A stretch of 64,000 bases of DNA, taken from positions 509,869-573,868 of the forward strand of contig NZ_VCEK01000004.1 of NCBI RefSeq assembly GCF_005862235.1. Direction: 5' to 3'. The notes under the pieces were generated by a model. The model saw only the letters and a list, made by a program, of their open reading frames with translations. It was not told the origin of the DNA and made no database searches. Below are positions 52,838 through 60,812 of this stretch, piece by piece; position 1 is the first letter of the stretch; every line of letters starts with the position of its first letter. Position numbers and translations under genes: made by a program. This DNA comes from Saccharomonospora piscinae. Its GTDB lineage: Bacteria > Actinomycetota > Actinomycetes > Mycobacteriales > Pseudonocardiaceae.

Positions 52838-52867
52838 ATCGTACTTGTTGTCAGTAAACAGTGTCAA
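52838..52867 (-). promoter_or_regulatory. Promoter of the 267-residue protein/XRE-ImmA operon
   Basis: On the minus strand TTGACA (52862-52867) and TACGAT (52838-52843) are 18 bp apart. Transcription should start near 52,831, one base before the GTG start, so the transcript is likely leaderless. The area is AT-rich compared with the rest of the window. Confidence 0.65.
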
Positions 52868-53000
52868 AAAATGAACCATTACGGCGTGTCTGTTGTCTGT
52901 TTGTGAACTGTGGGTCTCGTGGCGTGGCGTCCTGGCGCGGGTGCAGTGCGCGTGTCGTGGCCTCGCAATTTCATGGCCGCGGGTTGACCCGCTCGACGTT

Positions 53001-53597
53001 TCAGCCCTCTCCTCGCTTGGTCTCGTCCGGGCGGCGTCGCGGCGGGTCCGTCGTGAACAGCCCGCGATGCAGCACCGTCCGCACGTGGTCCGAACGATGG
53101 GTGCTGGCTGGGTGCTGACGCGCCATTTGCGCCGCCATCGCCATCGGCAGCGCCAGAAGCACGTCCTCGGTCCCGAGTTCGGGCCACAGCACGCCGCGAG
53201 CCCGGGCCTGATCGACCAGCGGTTCGATGGCCGCCGCCGTGCGATCACCGAGTGTGCGGGTTTCCGGTGGAACGGCGTCGGCGCTGACGAACCGGGCCAG
53301 CCAGGGGGCCTCCGCCTGGACGTCGAGCAGGTAGTGGAAGAGCCGCTCGAGGCCGTCCGTGACGTCGAGGAGCTTCCTCGCACGGGATTCGATGTCGGCG
53401 ACGTTCTGTTCCAGCACGGCGGCCGCGAGATCCTCACGCGCCTCGAAGTGGCGGTGCAGCGTCGTGCGGCTCACGCCGGCGGCGCGCGCTATGTCCTCGA
53501 GCGGCGCGTCCGGGCCCAGGGTCGCGAAACAGTGCCTGGCCGCGGTGATCAGGCGATCCCGGTTGCGTGCGGCGTCGCGGCGCGGGGTTGTCGGCAT
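53001..53597 (-). CDS. TetR family repressor of the monooxygenase operon
   Basis: 198 residues from the ATG at 53597; a longer frame to 53642 would cover the operator. TetR_N at about 8-55: RDRLITAARHCFATLGPDAPLEDIARAAGVSRTTLHRHFEA, then helical ligand and dimer domain. It diverges from the Baeyer-Villiger monooxygenase gene, with a perfect palindrome between them. The likely ligand is a ketone or product of that enzyme, by analogy with other TetR-regulated BVMO clusters. Confidence 0.92.
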   Translation of the reverse strand: MPTTPRRDAARNRDRLITAARHCFATLGPDAPLEDIARAAGVSRTTLHRHFEAREDLAAAVLEQNVADIESRARKLLDVTDGLERLFHYLLDVQAEAPWLARFVSADAVPPETRTLGDRTAAAIEPLVDQARARGVLWPELGTEDVLLALPMAMAAQMARQHPASTHRSDHVRTVLHRGLFTTDPPRRRPDETKRGEG

Positions 53598-53632
53598 GGA
53601 TGGAGCGTAACCATCCGGTGGGTTGAAAGAAA

Positions 53633-53648
53633 CGTACATCAATGTACG
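53633..53648 (+). promoter_or_regulatory. TetR operator
   Basis: CGTACAT-CA-ATGTACG, a perfect 7-2-7 palindrome in the divergent region between the TetR gene and the monooxygenase. Length and symmetry are exactly those of TetR-family sites. It is 36 bp upstream of the repressor start and 68 bp before the monooxygenase start. Confidence 0.8.
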
Positions 53649-53715
53649 GTTAGTGGAGTGCCCAGGCGGGTTGGTGCCCTGGGCCCCGAAACCGACCGAC
53701 GAGAGGGCCTCATCC

Positions 53716-55578
53716 GTGACCGAGAGGACAACCGCCGCCGTGCCACCGGCTGACCTGGGGTTCGACCCCGATGCCTTGCGGGAGAAGTACCGCAGCGAGC
53801 GCGACCGGCGGATCCGTCCGGAAGGTCTGGGGCAGTACGTGCGCGCGGCGGGGGAGTTCGGGTACTACGCGAGGGATCCGTACACGCCGCGCACGGAGCG
53901 TCTGCCGCTGACCGACCGCGTCGAGGTGCTGGTCGTGGGCGGCGGCTTCGGTGGCCTGCTGACCGGGGCGCGGCTGCGTGAGGCGGGGTTCGAGTCGGTC
54001 CGCATGATGGACGAGGCCGGGGACTTCGGGGGCACGTGGTACTGGAACCGCTACCCGGGCATCCAGTGCGACGTCGAGTCGTATGTGTACCTGCCGCTGC
54101 TGGAGGAGACCGGGTACGTGCCGCGGTGGCGCTACGCCCCCGGTGAGGAGATCCGGCAGCACGCGGTGCGGATCGCCGAACAGTACGAGCTGTATCGCGA
54201 CGCCGTCTTCCACACCCGCGTCACGGAGCTCACGTGGGACGAGCGCTCGGCCGAATGGCAGGTGCGCACCGACCGCGGGGATGCGATGCGCGCACGCTAT
54301 GTCGTCGTCTCCTCCGGCACGCTCACCCAGCCCAAACTGCCGGGAATCCCCGGGATCGAGGATTTCCGGGGACACACGTTTCACACCAGCCGCTGGGACT
54401 ACGGCTACACCGGCGGGAGTGCCGACGGCGGGATGACCGGGTTGGCGGACAAGCGGGTGGCCGTGGTGGGCACCGGCGCGACGGGACTTCAGGTGGTTCC
54501 GCACCTGGCCCGCGACGCGGCCCACCTCTACGTCATGCAGCGCACGCCGTCGTCGGTCGATGTACGCGACAACCGGCCCACGGACCCCGAGTGGGCCGCG
54601 TCGCTGCGGCCGGGCTGGCAGAAGGAGCGGATGGAGAACTTCCTCGCGATCCTCGCGGGCGAAGAGGTCGAGCGGGACCTGGTTCAGGACGGCTGGACAT
54701 CGACCGCGCGGCTGCAGCGCATGATGATCACGGGTGCTGTGGACACCTCGCTGGACCCGGCGGAGCGGGAGCGGCTCGACGAGCTGGCCGACTTCGCCAC
54801 GATGAACCGGATCCGAGCCCGTGTCGACGCGGTCGTGGACGACCCGGCCACGGCGGAGGCACTCAAGCCCTGGTACCGGTACATGTGCAAGCGCCCGGGC
54901 TTCAGCGACACGTACCTGCAGGCGTACAACCGTCCTAATGTGACCCTCGTGGACACGGCCGACCACGGCGGGATCACGAGGATGACCGCAAACGCCGTCG
55001 TCGTCGGCGAGGACGAGTACGAGGTCGACTGCGTCATCTTCGCCACCGGGTTCGAGGTCGGGGTCTCCGGGGTGGTCTCGGGGACGCTGCCGGTGTACGG
55101 GCGGGGCGGGCGGACGCTGCTCGAGGCGTGGGGGCGCGGGCCGCGCACCCTGCACGGCTTCTACTCCCACGGGTTCCCGAACCTGTTTCACCTCGCGTCG
55201 CTGCAGAACGCGAACTCCGTGAACTTCACGCACATCCTGTCCGAGCAGGCCGACCACATCGCCGCCGTCCTTACCCGCGCGCACAAGACCGGTGCCCACC
55301 ACGTCGAGCCGACCCGTGAGGCGGAGCAGGCGTGGTGCGACACGATCGTCGAGACCGCCGTCGACAACTCCGCGTTCCTCGCGGAGTGCACACCCGGCTA
55401 CTACAACGGCGAGGGCACCCGGCGCGCGACACCGAGGTCGTACAGCCCCGGCCCGGTGGCGTTCCACCGCCTGCTGGCCGAGTGGCGTGCGGGGGACATG
55501 AACGACGTCCTCGTCGGTGCGGATGCGGCAACAGCGGACCAGGCCGCGGACGAGACGAGGGCGGAGGGACGGGCATGA
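53716..55578 (+). CDS. Flavin-containing Baeyer-Villiger monooxygenase
   Basis: 620 residues from the GTG at 53716 after GAGAGGG. FAD fold: VVGGGFGGLLTGARLREAGF at about 73, then the type I BVMO fingerprint FRGHTFHTSRWDY (F-x-G-x3-H-x3-W) near 217, and NADPH site VAVVGTGATGLQVVPHLA near 250. Length and the ATG-type MDEAGDFGGTWYWNRYPG pocket are characteristic of type I enzymes. These insert oxygen next to ketones, giving esters or lactones. Coupled to the downstream lactonase-like lipoprotein by a 4-bp overlap, forming a ketone-to-lactone-to-hydroxyacid module. Confidence 0.92.
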   Translation: MTERTTAAVPPADLGFDPDALREKYRSERDRRIRPEGLGQYVRAAGEFGYYARDPYTPRTERLPLTDRVEVLVVGGGFGGLLTGARLREAGFESVRMMDEAGDFGGTWYWNRYPGIQCDVESYVYLPLLEETGYVPRWRYAPGEEIRQHAVRIAEQYELYRDAVFHTRVTELTWDERSAEWQVRTDRGDAMRARYVVVSSGTLTQPKLPGIPGIEDFRGHTFHTSRWDYGYTGGSADGGMTGLADKRVAVVGTGATGLQVVPHLARDAAHLYVMQRTPSSVDVRDNRPTDPEWAASLRPGWQKERMENFLAILAGEEVERDLVQDGWTSTARLQRMMITGAVDTSLDPAERERLDELADFATMNRIRARVDAVVDDPATAEALKPWYRYMCKRPGFSDTYLQAYNRPNVTLVDTADHGGITRMTANAVVVGEDEYEVDCVIFATGFEVGVSGVVSGTLPVYGRGGRTLLEAWGRGPRTLHGFYSHGFPNLFHLASLQNANSVNFTHILSEQADHIAAVLTRAHKTGAHHVEPTREAEQAWCDTIVETAVDNSAFLAECTPGYYNGEGTRRATPRSYSPGPVAFHRLLAEWRAGDMNDVLVGADAATADQAADETRAEGRA

Positions 55579-56606
55579 CACGCGATTCCGGGCGACGTGC
55601 GCCGGCCGTCGGCGCCGCCGTGGTGATGCTGGTCCTGGCGGGGTGCGCGTCGGATTCCGGCGGCCCGGCGGGCCGGGCAGGGGAGCAGCGGCACCCAAAG
55701 GAACAGAAGGCACGCCAGGTGCTCCACGTCGCGGAGCCGCGGGACCAACCCGCGGGAACCCTGCTCGAGGGGCCGACCTTCGGCGACGACGGACGGCTCT
55801 ATCTCGTCGACGTCACGGCGCCGCCCGGCGGCCCCAAGGTCGTGGCCGTCGACCTGGCCACCCGCGAGACGGACCCGGTGTATACCGACGACTCGGGCGC
55901 CTACACGTCGGCACAGTTCAGTCCCGTCGACGGACGGCTCTACCTCACCGACTACGCGGGCGGCCGAATCCTCAGCGTCACCCCCGACGGTGAGGACCCG
56001 GAGGTGGTCGCGGGTGGCCCTGTGGACGGGCGCCCGATGCGGCCCGACGACCTCACCTTCGACGACGCGGGCAACATGTACGTCACCGACTCGTCGTTCA
56101 CCACGTATCCGGATGCCGAACCGTCGGGTCGCGTGCTTCGGTTCGACGTCGACACCGGCGAGGGCACTGTGCTGGCCGACCACCAGCCCAACCCCAACGG
56201 CATTTCGTTCGACCTCGACGGCGGGGCGCTCTGGGTGAGCCAACTCGACGCCAACCGGATCGACCGGCTCACTGTGACCGAGGACGGCACCGCCGTCACC
56301 GCAGGTCACAGCGGGATGTACGTCGACGGCGGGACCGCGCAGACCGACTCGAACGCCGTCGACGCGGCCGGCAACGTCTACCAGGGCATGCACGGCGAGG
56401 CGAAGGTCCTCGTGTACGCACCCGACGGCACCCACAAGGCCACGATCACGGTGCCCGAGAAGGACGGAGACCTCAAGTCCGCGACGAACCTGGCGATCCG
56501 ACCGGGAACGACCGACGGATACGTGACCGTGAGCGGCCCCGCTGGCGGATACGTCTACCGCTTCGATGCGCTCGCCGAGGGGGTACGGCAATCGAACGGC
56601 GGCTGA
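55575..56606 (+). CDS. SMP-30/gluconolactonase-like lipoprotein
   Basis: 343 residues, ATG overlapping the monooxygenase stop. Lipobox LAGC near residue 24, so it is lipid-anchored outside. The six-bladed propeller shows repeated PTFGDDGRLYLVDVTAPPGG, FSPVDGRLYLTDYAGGRIL, FDDAGNMYVTDSSF and NPNGISFDLDGGALWVS, the Asp/Asn-bearing strands that bind Ca2+ and catalyse lactone hydrolysis in SMP-30 family members. Specific residues were not aligned. If active, it would open lactones made by the neighbouring enzyme, though the locations (cytosol versus outside) differ. Confidence 0.85.
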   Translation: MTRDSGRRAPAVGAAVVMLVLAGCASDSGGPAGRAGEQRHPKEQKARQVLHVAEPRDQPAGTLLEGPTFGDDGRLYLVDVTAPPGGPKVVAVDLATRETDPVYTDDSGAYTSAQFSPVDGRLYLTDYAGGRILSVTPDGEDPEVVAGGPVDGRPMRPDDLTFDDAGNMYVTDSSFTTYPDAEPSGRVLRFDVDTGEGTVLADHQPNPNGISFDLDGGALWVSQLDANRIDRLTVTEDGTAVTAGHSGMYVDGGTAQTDSNAVDAAGNVYQGMHGEAKVLVYAPDGTHKATITVPEKDGDLKSATNLAIRPGTTDGYVTVSGPAGGYVYRFDALAEGVRQSNGG

Positions 56607-56685
56607 CACTACCCAGCCGAGACCGACGGCACGGACCAGGCGTTCCGCGCTCACCGTTCGTGAGCCGCACCCCGGTGGCGTTGGC

Positions 56686-58392
56686 TCAGTCTCGCGTCGT
56701 GATGCGCGATCCTCGGTAGCGGTTGAGCGCGGCGTGCACCTCGTGGCGGCGGGGGAGCGCGAGGTGGCCGGGGTGGCCGCTGTGCGGGGAGAGCGCGTCC
56801 AGGCCGTCCCGCTCGATGCGCCGGTAGACCTCGTCCACCGCCTCGTGCAGGGATCGGCGTCCGTCGAGCAGGTCGGCGAGCCGGTCGAGAACGTGCGCGA
56901 CGGCGGTGGTCTGCGCCGGGTCGACCAGCTGGGCGACGGCGCTGAGGTCGATGGTGTCCGTTCCGTACTGGATGGCGCCACGCCCGCGCGCCTTGGCGGG
57001 CTTGGTCTTGTTCTTCGGGCGCAGCGATGTCGCGGCAGGCACGCGGCGTGCTTCGGCGGCGAACACCCGCGTCGTGTCTTCCGTCGCTCGCTCGGCCGGA
57101 GTCTCGCGAGGCCCGTCGGTGATCGCGTGTGCCGCATCGGTGACATCGCGCGGAACGTAGGCGTCAAGTGCGATGACGTGGTCGGCCACGGCGAAGAACG
57201 CACTGGAGCCGCCCGCGACCAGCATCGTGGACACGCCCAGCTCCTCGTAGAGCGGACGGATGCGGTCGACGAACGGAGTGATCGGCTCCCGGTCGGCCGG
57301 AACGAGCTTGCGCATCAGCTCGTCGCGGATCATGAAATTGGTCGCCGACGTGTCCTCGTCGATCAAAAGCAGCGATGTCCCGGCTTCGAGCGCCTCGACG
57401 AGGTTGGCCGCCTGCGAGGTCGAACCGCTGGCGTTGGTGGTGGTGAAGCGCGTCGTGTCGGTGCCCGAGGGCAGGCCCGTGATGAACGGGGAAATGTTCA
57501 CGCCCGTCACGGCCCGGCCGTCCTCGGCTCGGACGGTCACGGCGTCGTGCCGGGTGATGACCCATTCGCGCCCGTCCCCGGGAACGTGCGGGTAGACGCC
57601 GCGTTCGAGCGCGCGCAGCAGCGTGGATTTGCCGTGATACCCGCCGCCGACCACGACGGTGACGCCTTCGGGCACCCCCATGCCAGTGACGGTGCGCCCG
57701 CTGGGCAGGTCGAACGACACGCGCAGCGACTCCGGGCCCGCGAACGGCGTCGCACCGGCGGACATCGGCAGGTCCGAGTCACCCGAGCGGCGCGGCAGGA
57801 TCGCTCCGTCGGCCACGAAAGCCACCAGGCCCCGCTCACCGAGCCGGGCTCGCAGGTGTTCCTGGTCGAGGTGCAGCTCGACGTGGGCGCGCAGGGCCTC
57901 GGCGTCGAGGTTGTCGTAGCGCAGCGACGACTCGACGATCCGGGGAACCGTGCGGGTGAGGATGTCCGCCGCGACCCGTCCGAGGGCCCGCCGTCCCTTC
58001 GCGGGCAGGGCTACCTCGAAACGCGCCTCGACACGGTCCTCGGTGATGAGCACGCTGGTGCGGGGCAGAACCTCCTGACCAGGCGTGCCGAAGGACACCG
58101 TACGGTCGCCGTCGGTGGCCTTCCGGGCGGCCTCGTGGCAGCGCCGGGTGAGGAAGTCGCTGACGGCGACCCGCTTGCTCGCGGTGTCGATCAGGTCGGC
58201 GGGCAGGCCGGTGGCGTCGAGGTCGAGGATCGCCCGAGCCTTCGACGGCGGCGCGTACGGGTCGACCTGGACGTGGTCGACGGCCAACCGGAACAGGCCG
58301 AGGTCGTAGGTGCCGTGCAGTTGCTTGTAGGAGGCGTACCCGCGCCCGTCGATCGACGCGAGCGTGCGCTCCAGTGTCTCCCGTGTCCGCAT
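56686..58392 (-). CDS. COG3044 predicted ATPase of the ABC class
   Basis: 568 residues from the ATG at 58392. An N-terminal domain (RGYASYKQLHGTYDLG, HVQVDPYAPPSKARAILD) precedes an ABC-type ATPase: Walker A GGGYHGKSTLLRALERGVYPH (about 250), signature-like SQAANLVEALEAG, Walker B LLLIDEDTSATNFMIRDELM and a GGSSAFFAVADHVIAL histidine-switch-like segment. No membrane partner is nearby. COG3044 proteins are stand-alone ATPases of unknown task. Lys-rich stretch near 495 (RPKNKTKPAKARGRG). Two genes run the same way with the CGNR protein upstream. Confidence 0.88.
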   Translation of the reverse strand: MRTRETLERTLASIDGRGYASYKQLHGTYDLGLFRLAVDHVQVDPYAPPSKARAILDLDATGLPADLIDTASKRVAVSDFLTRRCHEAARKATDGDRTVSFGTPGQEVLPRTSVLITEDRVEARFEVALPAKGRRALGRVAADILTRTVPRIVESSLRYDNLDAEALRAHVELHLDQEHLRARLGERGLVAFVADGAILPRRSGDSDLPMSAGATPFAGPESLRVSFDLPSGRTVTGMGVPEGVTVVVGGGYHGKSTLLRALERGVYPHVPGDGREWVITRHDAVTVRAEDGRAVTGVNISPFITGLPSGTDTTRFTTTNASGSTSQAANLVEALEAGTSLLLIDEDTSATNFMIRDELMRKLVPADREPITPFVDRIRPLYEELGVSTMLVAGGSSAFFAVADHVIALDAYVPRDVTDAAHAITDGPRETPAERATEDTTRVFAAEARRVPAATSLRPKNKTKPAKARGRGAIQYGTDTIDLSAVAQLVDPAQTTAVAHVLDRLADLLDGRRSLHEAVDEVYRRIERDGLDALSPHSGHPGHLALPRRHEVHAALNRYRGSRITTRD

Positions 58393-58602
58393 ACCGTGGT
58401 CAGTTCCTGGAGCCGAGGCCGTCGATGATCGGGAACGGCCGGACTCCGGCGCTGGTGCCGGGCGAGAACCTCGGGGACAGAACAAGCGCAACCATGTTCA
58501 CCCAGTCTGCCACACCGGTCGATTCACGAGCTCGCTGCGCAGCCTCCCGCGGGCCCGCTGCTCCCGACCGACCACCGGTGGGAACACGTCGTGCGCCGGC
58601 GG

Positions 58603-59100
58603 TCATCGACGTCGGCTGCGTTGGGCGTGGGCGCGCGCCTTCATCCTGTTGCCACAGGTGGCCATGGAGCACCACTTCGCTGTGCCCGGGCGGCTGTGGT
58701 CGATGAGGAACAGGTTGCACTCGGTGTTGGCGCACGCACGAAGGCGCCCCGGCAGTGTCTCCATGACTCGGGACCACGCCAGCACGGTCCGTGCGGCGAG
58801 TCGTTCGTCGGCCGGGGCGTCGAGCTGCCACTGGATGCCGTCGCTGGTGACCTCGGGAAGAAGCGTGGTCCTGCCGAGGGTCGCGGCAAGGCGCTCGGCG
58901 GCGTCGCTCTCCTCGCGGATCATCCCGTGCAGGGCAGCGCGAGTCCGTTGTAGATGGTGCAGCTCGGTTGTCGTGCCGGTGCCCCCGAAACGGTCGCGAA
59001 GCTCGTGACCCGCTGAGCCGTCGAGCTGCTCGGTGGGTGTGCCGTCGATGACGGGGGCGCTGTTGAGCACGGCCATCAACAGTTCTTCGTCTTCGATCAC
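58603..59100 (-). CDS. CGNR zinc-finger protein (ABATE domain)
   Basis: 165 residues; GTG start at 59100, with an ATG at residue 9 as an alternative. N-terminal ABATE-like half (LRDRFGGTGTTTELHHLQRTR) and C-terminal CGNR finger: RACANTECNLFLIDHSRPGTAKWCSMATCGNRMKARAH, with the four zinc-binding cysteines and the C-G-N-R box. The finger binds DNA and the ABATE half is a ligand sensor in predicted actinobacterial regulators. It diverges from the hydrolase gene by about 100 bp and may regulate it. Confidence 0.9.
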   Translation of the reverse strand: MIEDEELLMAVLNSAPVIDGTPTEQLDGSAGHELRDRFGGTGTTTELHHLQRTRAALHGMIREESDAAERLAATLGRTTLLPEVTSDGIQWQLDAPADERLAARTVLAWSRVMETLPGRLRACANTECNLFLIDHSRPGTAKWCSMATCGNRMKARAHAQRSRRR

Positions 59101-59201
59101 TGTCGCCTCCGGGTGGTCGGCTGTCGCCGGGCTCGGTTGCCTGCCCGGTTATCCCATGCTAGCTTGCGACTAACCAGTAAAACAGATTTAAGAGGTTTGC
59201 T

Positions 59202-60068
59202 GTGGCTGTCACCCACCATCGCACCGTGTCCGTCGACGGGCTGGACGTGTTCTACCGTGAAGCCGGGCCGCGGGATGCTCCCGTGATCCTGTTGCTGCAC
59301 GGCTACCCGACCAGCTCCCACATGTTCCGGCATCTCATCCCCGCGCTCGCCGACCGGTACCACGTCATCGCCTCCGATCACATCGGTTTCGGGCGCTCGT
59401 CGGCTCCCTCCGTCGACGACTTCACCTACACCTTCGCCTCTCTCACCGAGGTCACCGCAGCGTTTCTCAGAGCTGTCGGGGTCACGAGGTACACCGTGTA
59501 CGTCCAGGACTACGGAGCTCCGATCGCGTGGCGTCTCGCCCTGGCCGACCCGGAATCCGTCGAGGGCGTGATCTCCCAGAACGGCAATGCCTACGAAGAG
59601 GGGTTCGTCCCGGAGTTCTGGGAGCCCGTCTGGGCCTACGGTGCCGATCCGTCGGAGGCCAACGAGAGGGCACTGCGGCCCGCACTCGAACGGGAGGCGA
59701 TCGAGTGGCAGTACACCCACGGAGTGCCCGACGTGACGACCGTCGACCCCGACGCCTGGGAGCACGACCTCGCGTTACTGGCTCGCCCGGGCGTCGACCG
59801 CGCGCAGCTGGCCCTGTTCGCCGACTACACCGGCAACCGCGCCCTGTATCCCCGGGTCCAGGACTGGCTGCGCACTTCGCGGGTGCCCGTGCTGGCGGTG
59901 TGGGGACGAAACGACGAGATCTTCGGGCCCGCCGGTGCCACAGCGTTCCGCCGCGACTCACCTGACGCACGCGTCGAACTCCTGGACGGCGGTCATTTCC
60001 TCCTGGAATCCCACCTGGATGAGGTCGTGCGGATCATCCGGGACTGGCGTGCCGCCATCGATGCCTAA
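59202..60068 (+). CDS. Haloalkane dehalogenase-like alpha/beta hydrolase
   Basis: 288 residues from GTG at 59202, with AAGAGG 6 bp upstream. HGYPTSSHMF (oxyanion hole), DHIGFGRSSAP, and the nucleophile elbow VQDYGAPIAWRLAL where an Asp replaces the usual Ser, as in dehalogenases and epoxide hydrolases. The catalytic His is in GGHFLLESH and the acid near VWGRNDEIF. Cap domain about 130-210. True dehalogenases carry a second Trp/Asn halide site that cannot be confirmed here. Its stop codon TAA is the CTAA target duplication of the adjoining MITE. Confidence 0.88.
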   Translation: MAVTHHRTVSVDGLDVFYREAGPRDAPVILLLHGYPTSSHMFRHLIPALADRYHVIASDHIGFGRSSAPSVDDFTYTFASLTEVTAAFLRAVGVTRYTVYVQDYGAPIAWRLALADPESVEGVISQNGNAYEEGFVPEFWEPVWAYGADPSEANERALRPALEREAIEWQYTHGVPDVTTVDPDAWEHDLALLARPGVDRAQLALFADYTGNRALYPRVQDWLRTSRVPVLAVWGRNDEIFGPAGATAFRRDSPDARVELLDGGHFLLESHLDEVVRIIRDWRAAIDA

Positions 60069-60229
60069 AGCCCCTAACGCATTGGCGTTCGATCAGGGAG
60101 CGGCGGCCAGGCGAATGCGTCGCAAGGCGGAGGGGCGTCCGCGTACTGGAAGTACGTGGGCGCCTCCTCCAGCGCGGCGAGGCGTCGTCTGGGTGCCGCG
60201 AGCCGAACAGACCAATGTGTTAGGGGCTC
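60069..60229 (+). mobile_element. 161-bp MITE with IS5-like ends
   Basis: Terminal inverted repeats AGCCCCTAACGCATTGG (60069-60085) and AGCCCCTAACACATTGG (inverted at 60213-60229) differ at one base. Direct CTAA copies flank it (60065-60068 and 60230-60233). The interior is an imperfect long palindrome centred on CGTACT-GGA-AGTACG (60142-60156) and has no gene. The ends match the IS5-like remnant at 48,566-48,582 with one mismatch, so it was probably moved by a related transposase. Confidence 0.85.
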
Positions 60230-60270
60230 TAAATCGCCGACGGTCCCGTGGTAGCATCGGAGGCGAAGTA

Positions 60271-60291
60271 ATGCTGTTTGTTTTGTGGTGA
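60271..60291 (+). other. Possible six-codon leader ORF before the cold-shock gene
   Basis: ATG at 60271 reads MLFVLW then TGA, preceded by GGAGG 7 bp upstream. It ends 12 bp before the cold-shock start, with a second ribosome site GAAGGTAGG between. It could act as a translation-controlled leader, or be chance. Confidence 0.3.
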
Positions 60292-60303
60292 AGGTAGGTT
60301 TTT

Positions 60304-60729
60304 GTGGTAACGGGTAAAGTGTTGCGTTTCGACGAGTTCAAGGGTTACGGGTTCGTCTCGCCGAGTACCGGCGGTGACGATGTCTTCATCCACGTGAACG
60401 ACCTCGAATTCGACAAGAGGTTGCTCAGGCCGGGCGCGTTCGTGGAGTTCGAGGTCGAGGACGGGGACCGGGGTCCCAAGGCCTCGTGTGTGCGGCTTAC
60501 CTCCGGTGGTGAGGCAACGCCGTCGAGCTCCGCGGCTCCGGTTTCCTCCAGTGGTCAGTCCGAGCGGCCCGACGACGGGCTCGTCGACGTGCTGTCCACC
60601 AAGGAGTTTCTCGCTGAGGTCACAGAGGCGCTGCTGGAAGCCGCGCCCACGGCGACCGGCGAGGAGATTCGCAACATCCGGGAGCGGCTGCTCCGTATCG
60701 GTCACTCTCGTGGCTGGGTCGACGCATAA
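60304..60729 (+). CDS. Cold-shock domain protein with C-terminal extension
   Basis: 141 residues, GTG at 60304. The cold-shock domain (about 1-66) has GKVLRFDEFKGYGFVSP with RNP1 and DDVFIHVNDLEF with RNP2; three beta-strand aromatic residues are present. A Ser/Pro linker and a helical C-terminal part (VDVLSTKEFLAEVTEALLEA, EEIRNIRERLLRIGHSRGW) extend it beyond the usual 67 residues, as in actinobacterial CspB-type proteins. Single-strand RNA/DNA chaperone of the cytosol. Convergent with the next gene across a strong hairpin. Confidence 0.92.
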   Translation: MVTGKVLRFDEFKGYGFVSPSTGGDDVFIHVNDLEFDKRLLRPGAFVEFEVEDGDRGPKASCVRLTSGGEATPSSSAAPVSSSGQSERPDDGLVDVLSTKEFLAEVTEALLEAAPTATGEEIRNIRERLLRIGHSRGWVDA

Positions 60730-60749
60730 CGTTTTCGGTTCAATGCTCG

Positions 60750-60795
60750 CGTGGTGGTATGGGATTGCCCTTGCCGGCGACCCCATACCACCACG
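60750..60795 (+). terminator. Terminator between cold-shock and dehydrogenase-like genes
   Basis: A perfect 14-bp stem (60750-60763 with 60782-60795, core GTGGTGGTATGGG) with an 18-nt loop between two convergent genes. Confidence 0.78.
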
Positions 60796-60812
60796 GCAGG
60801 AAATTCGATCGA

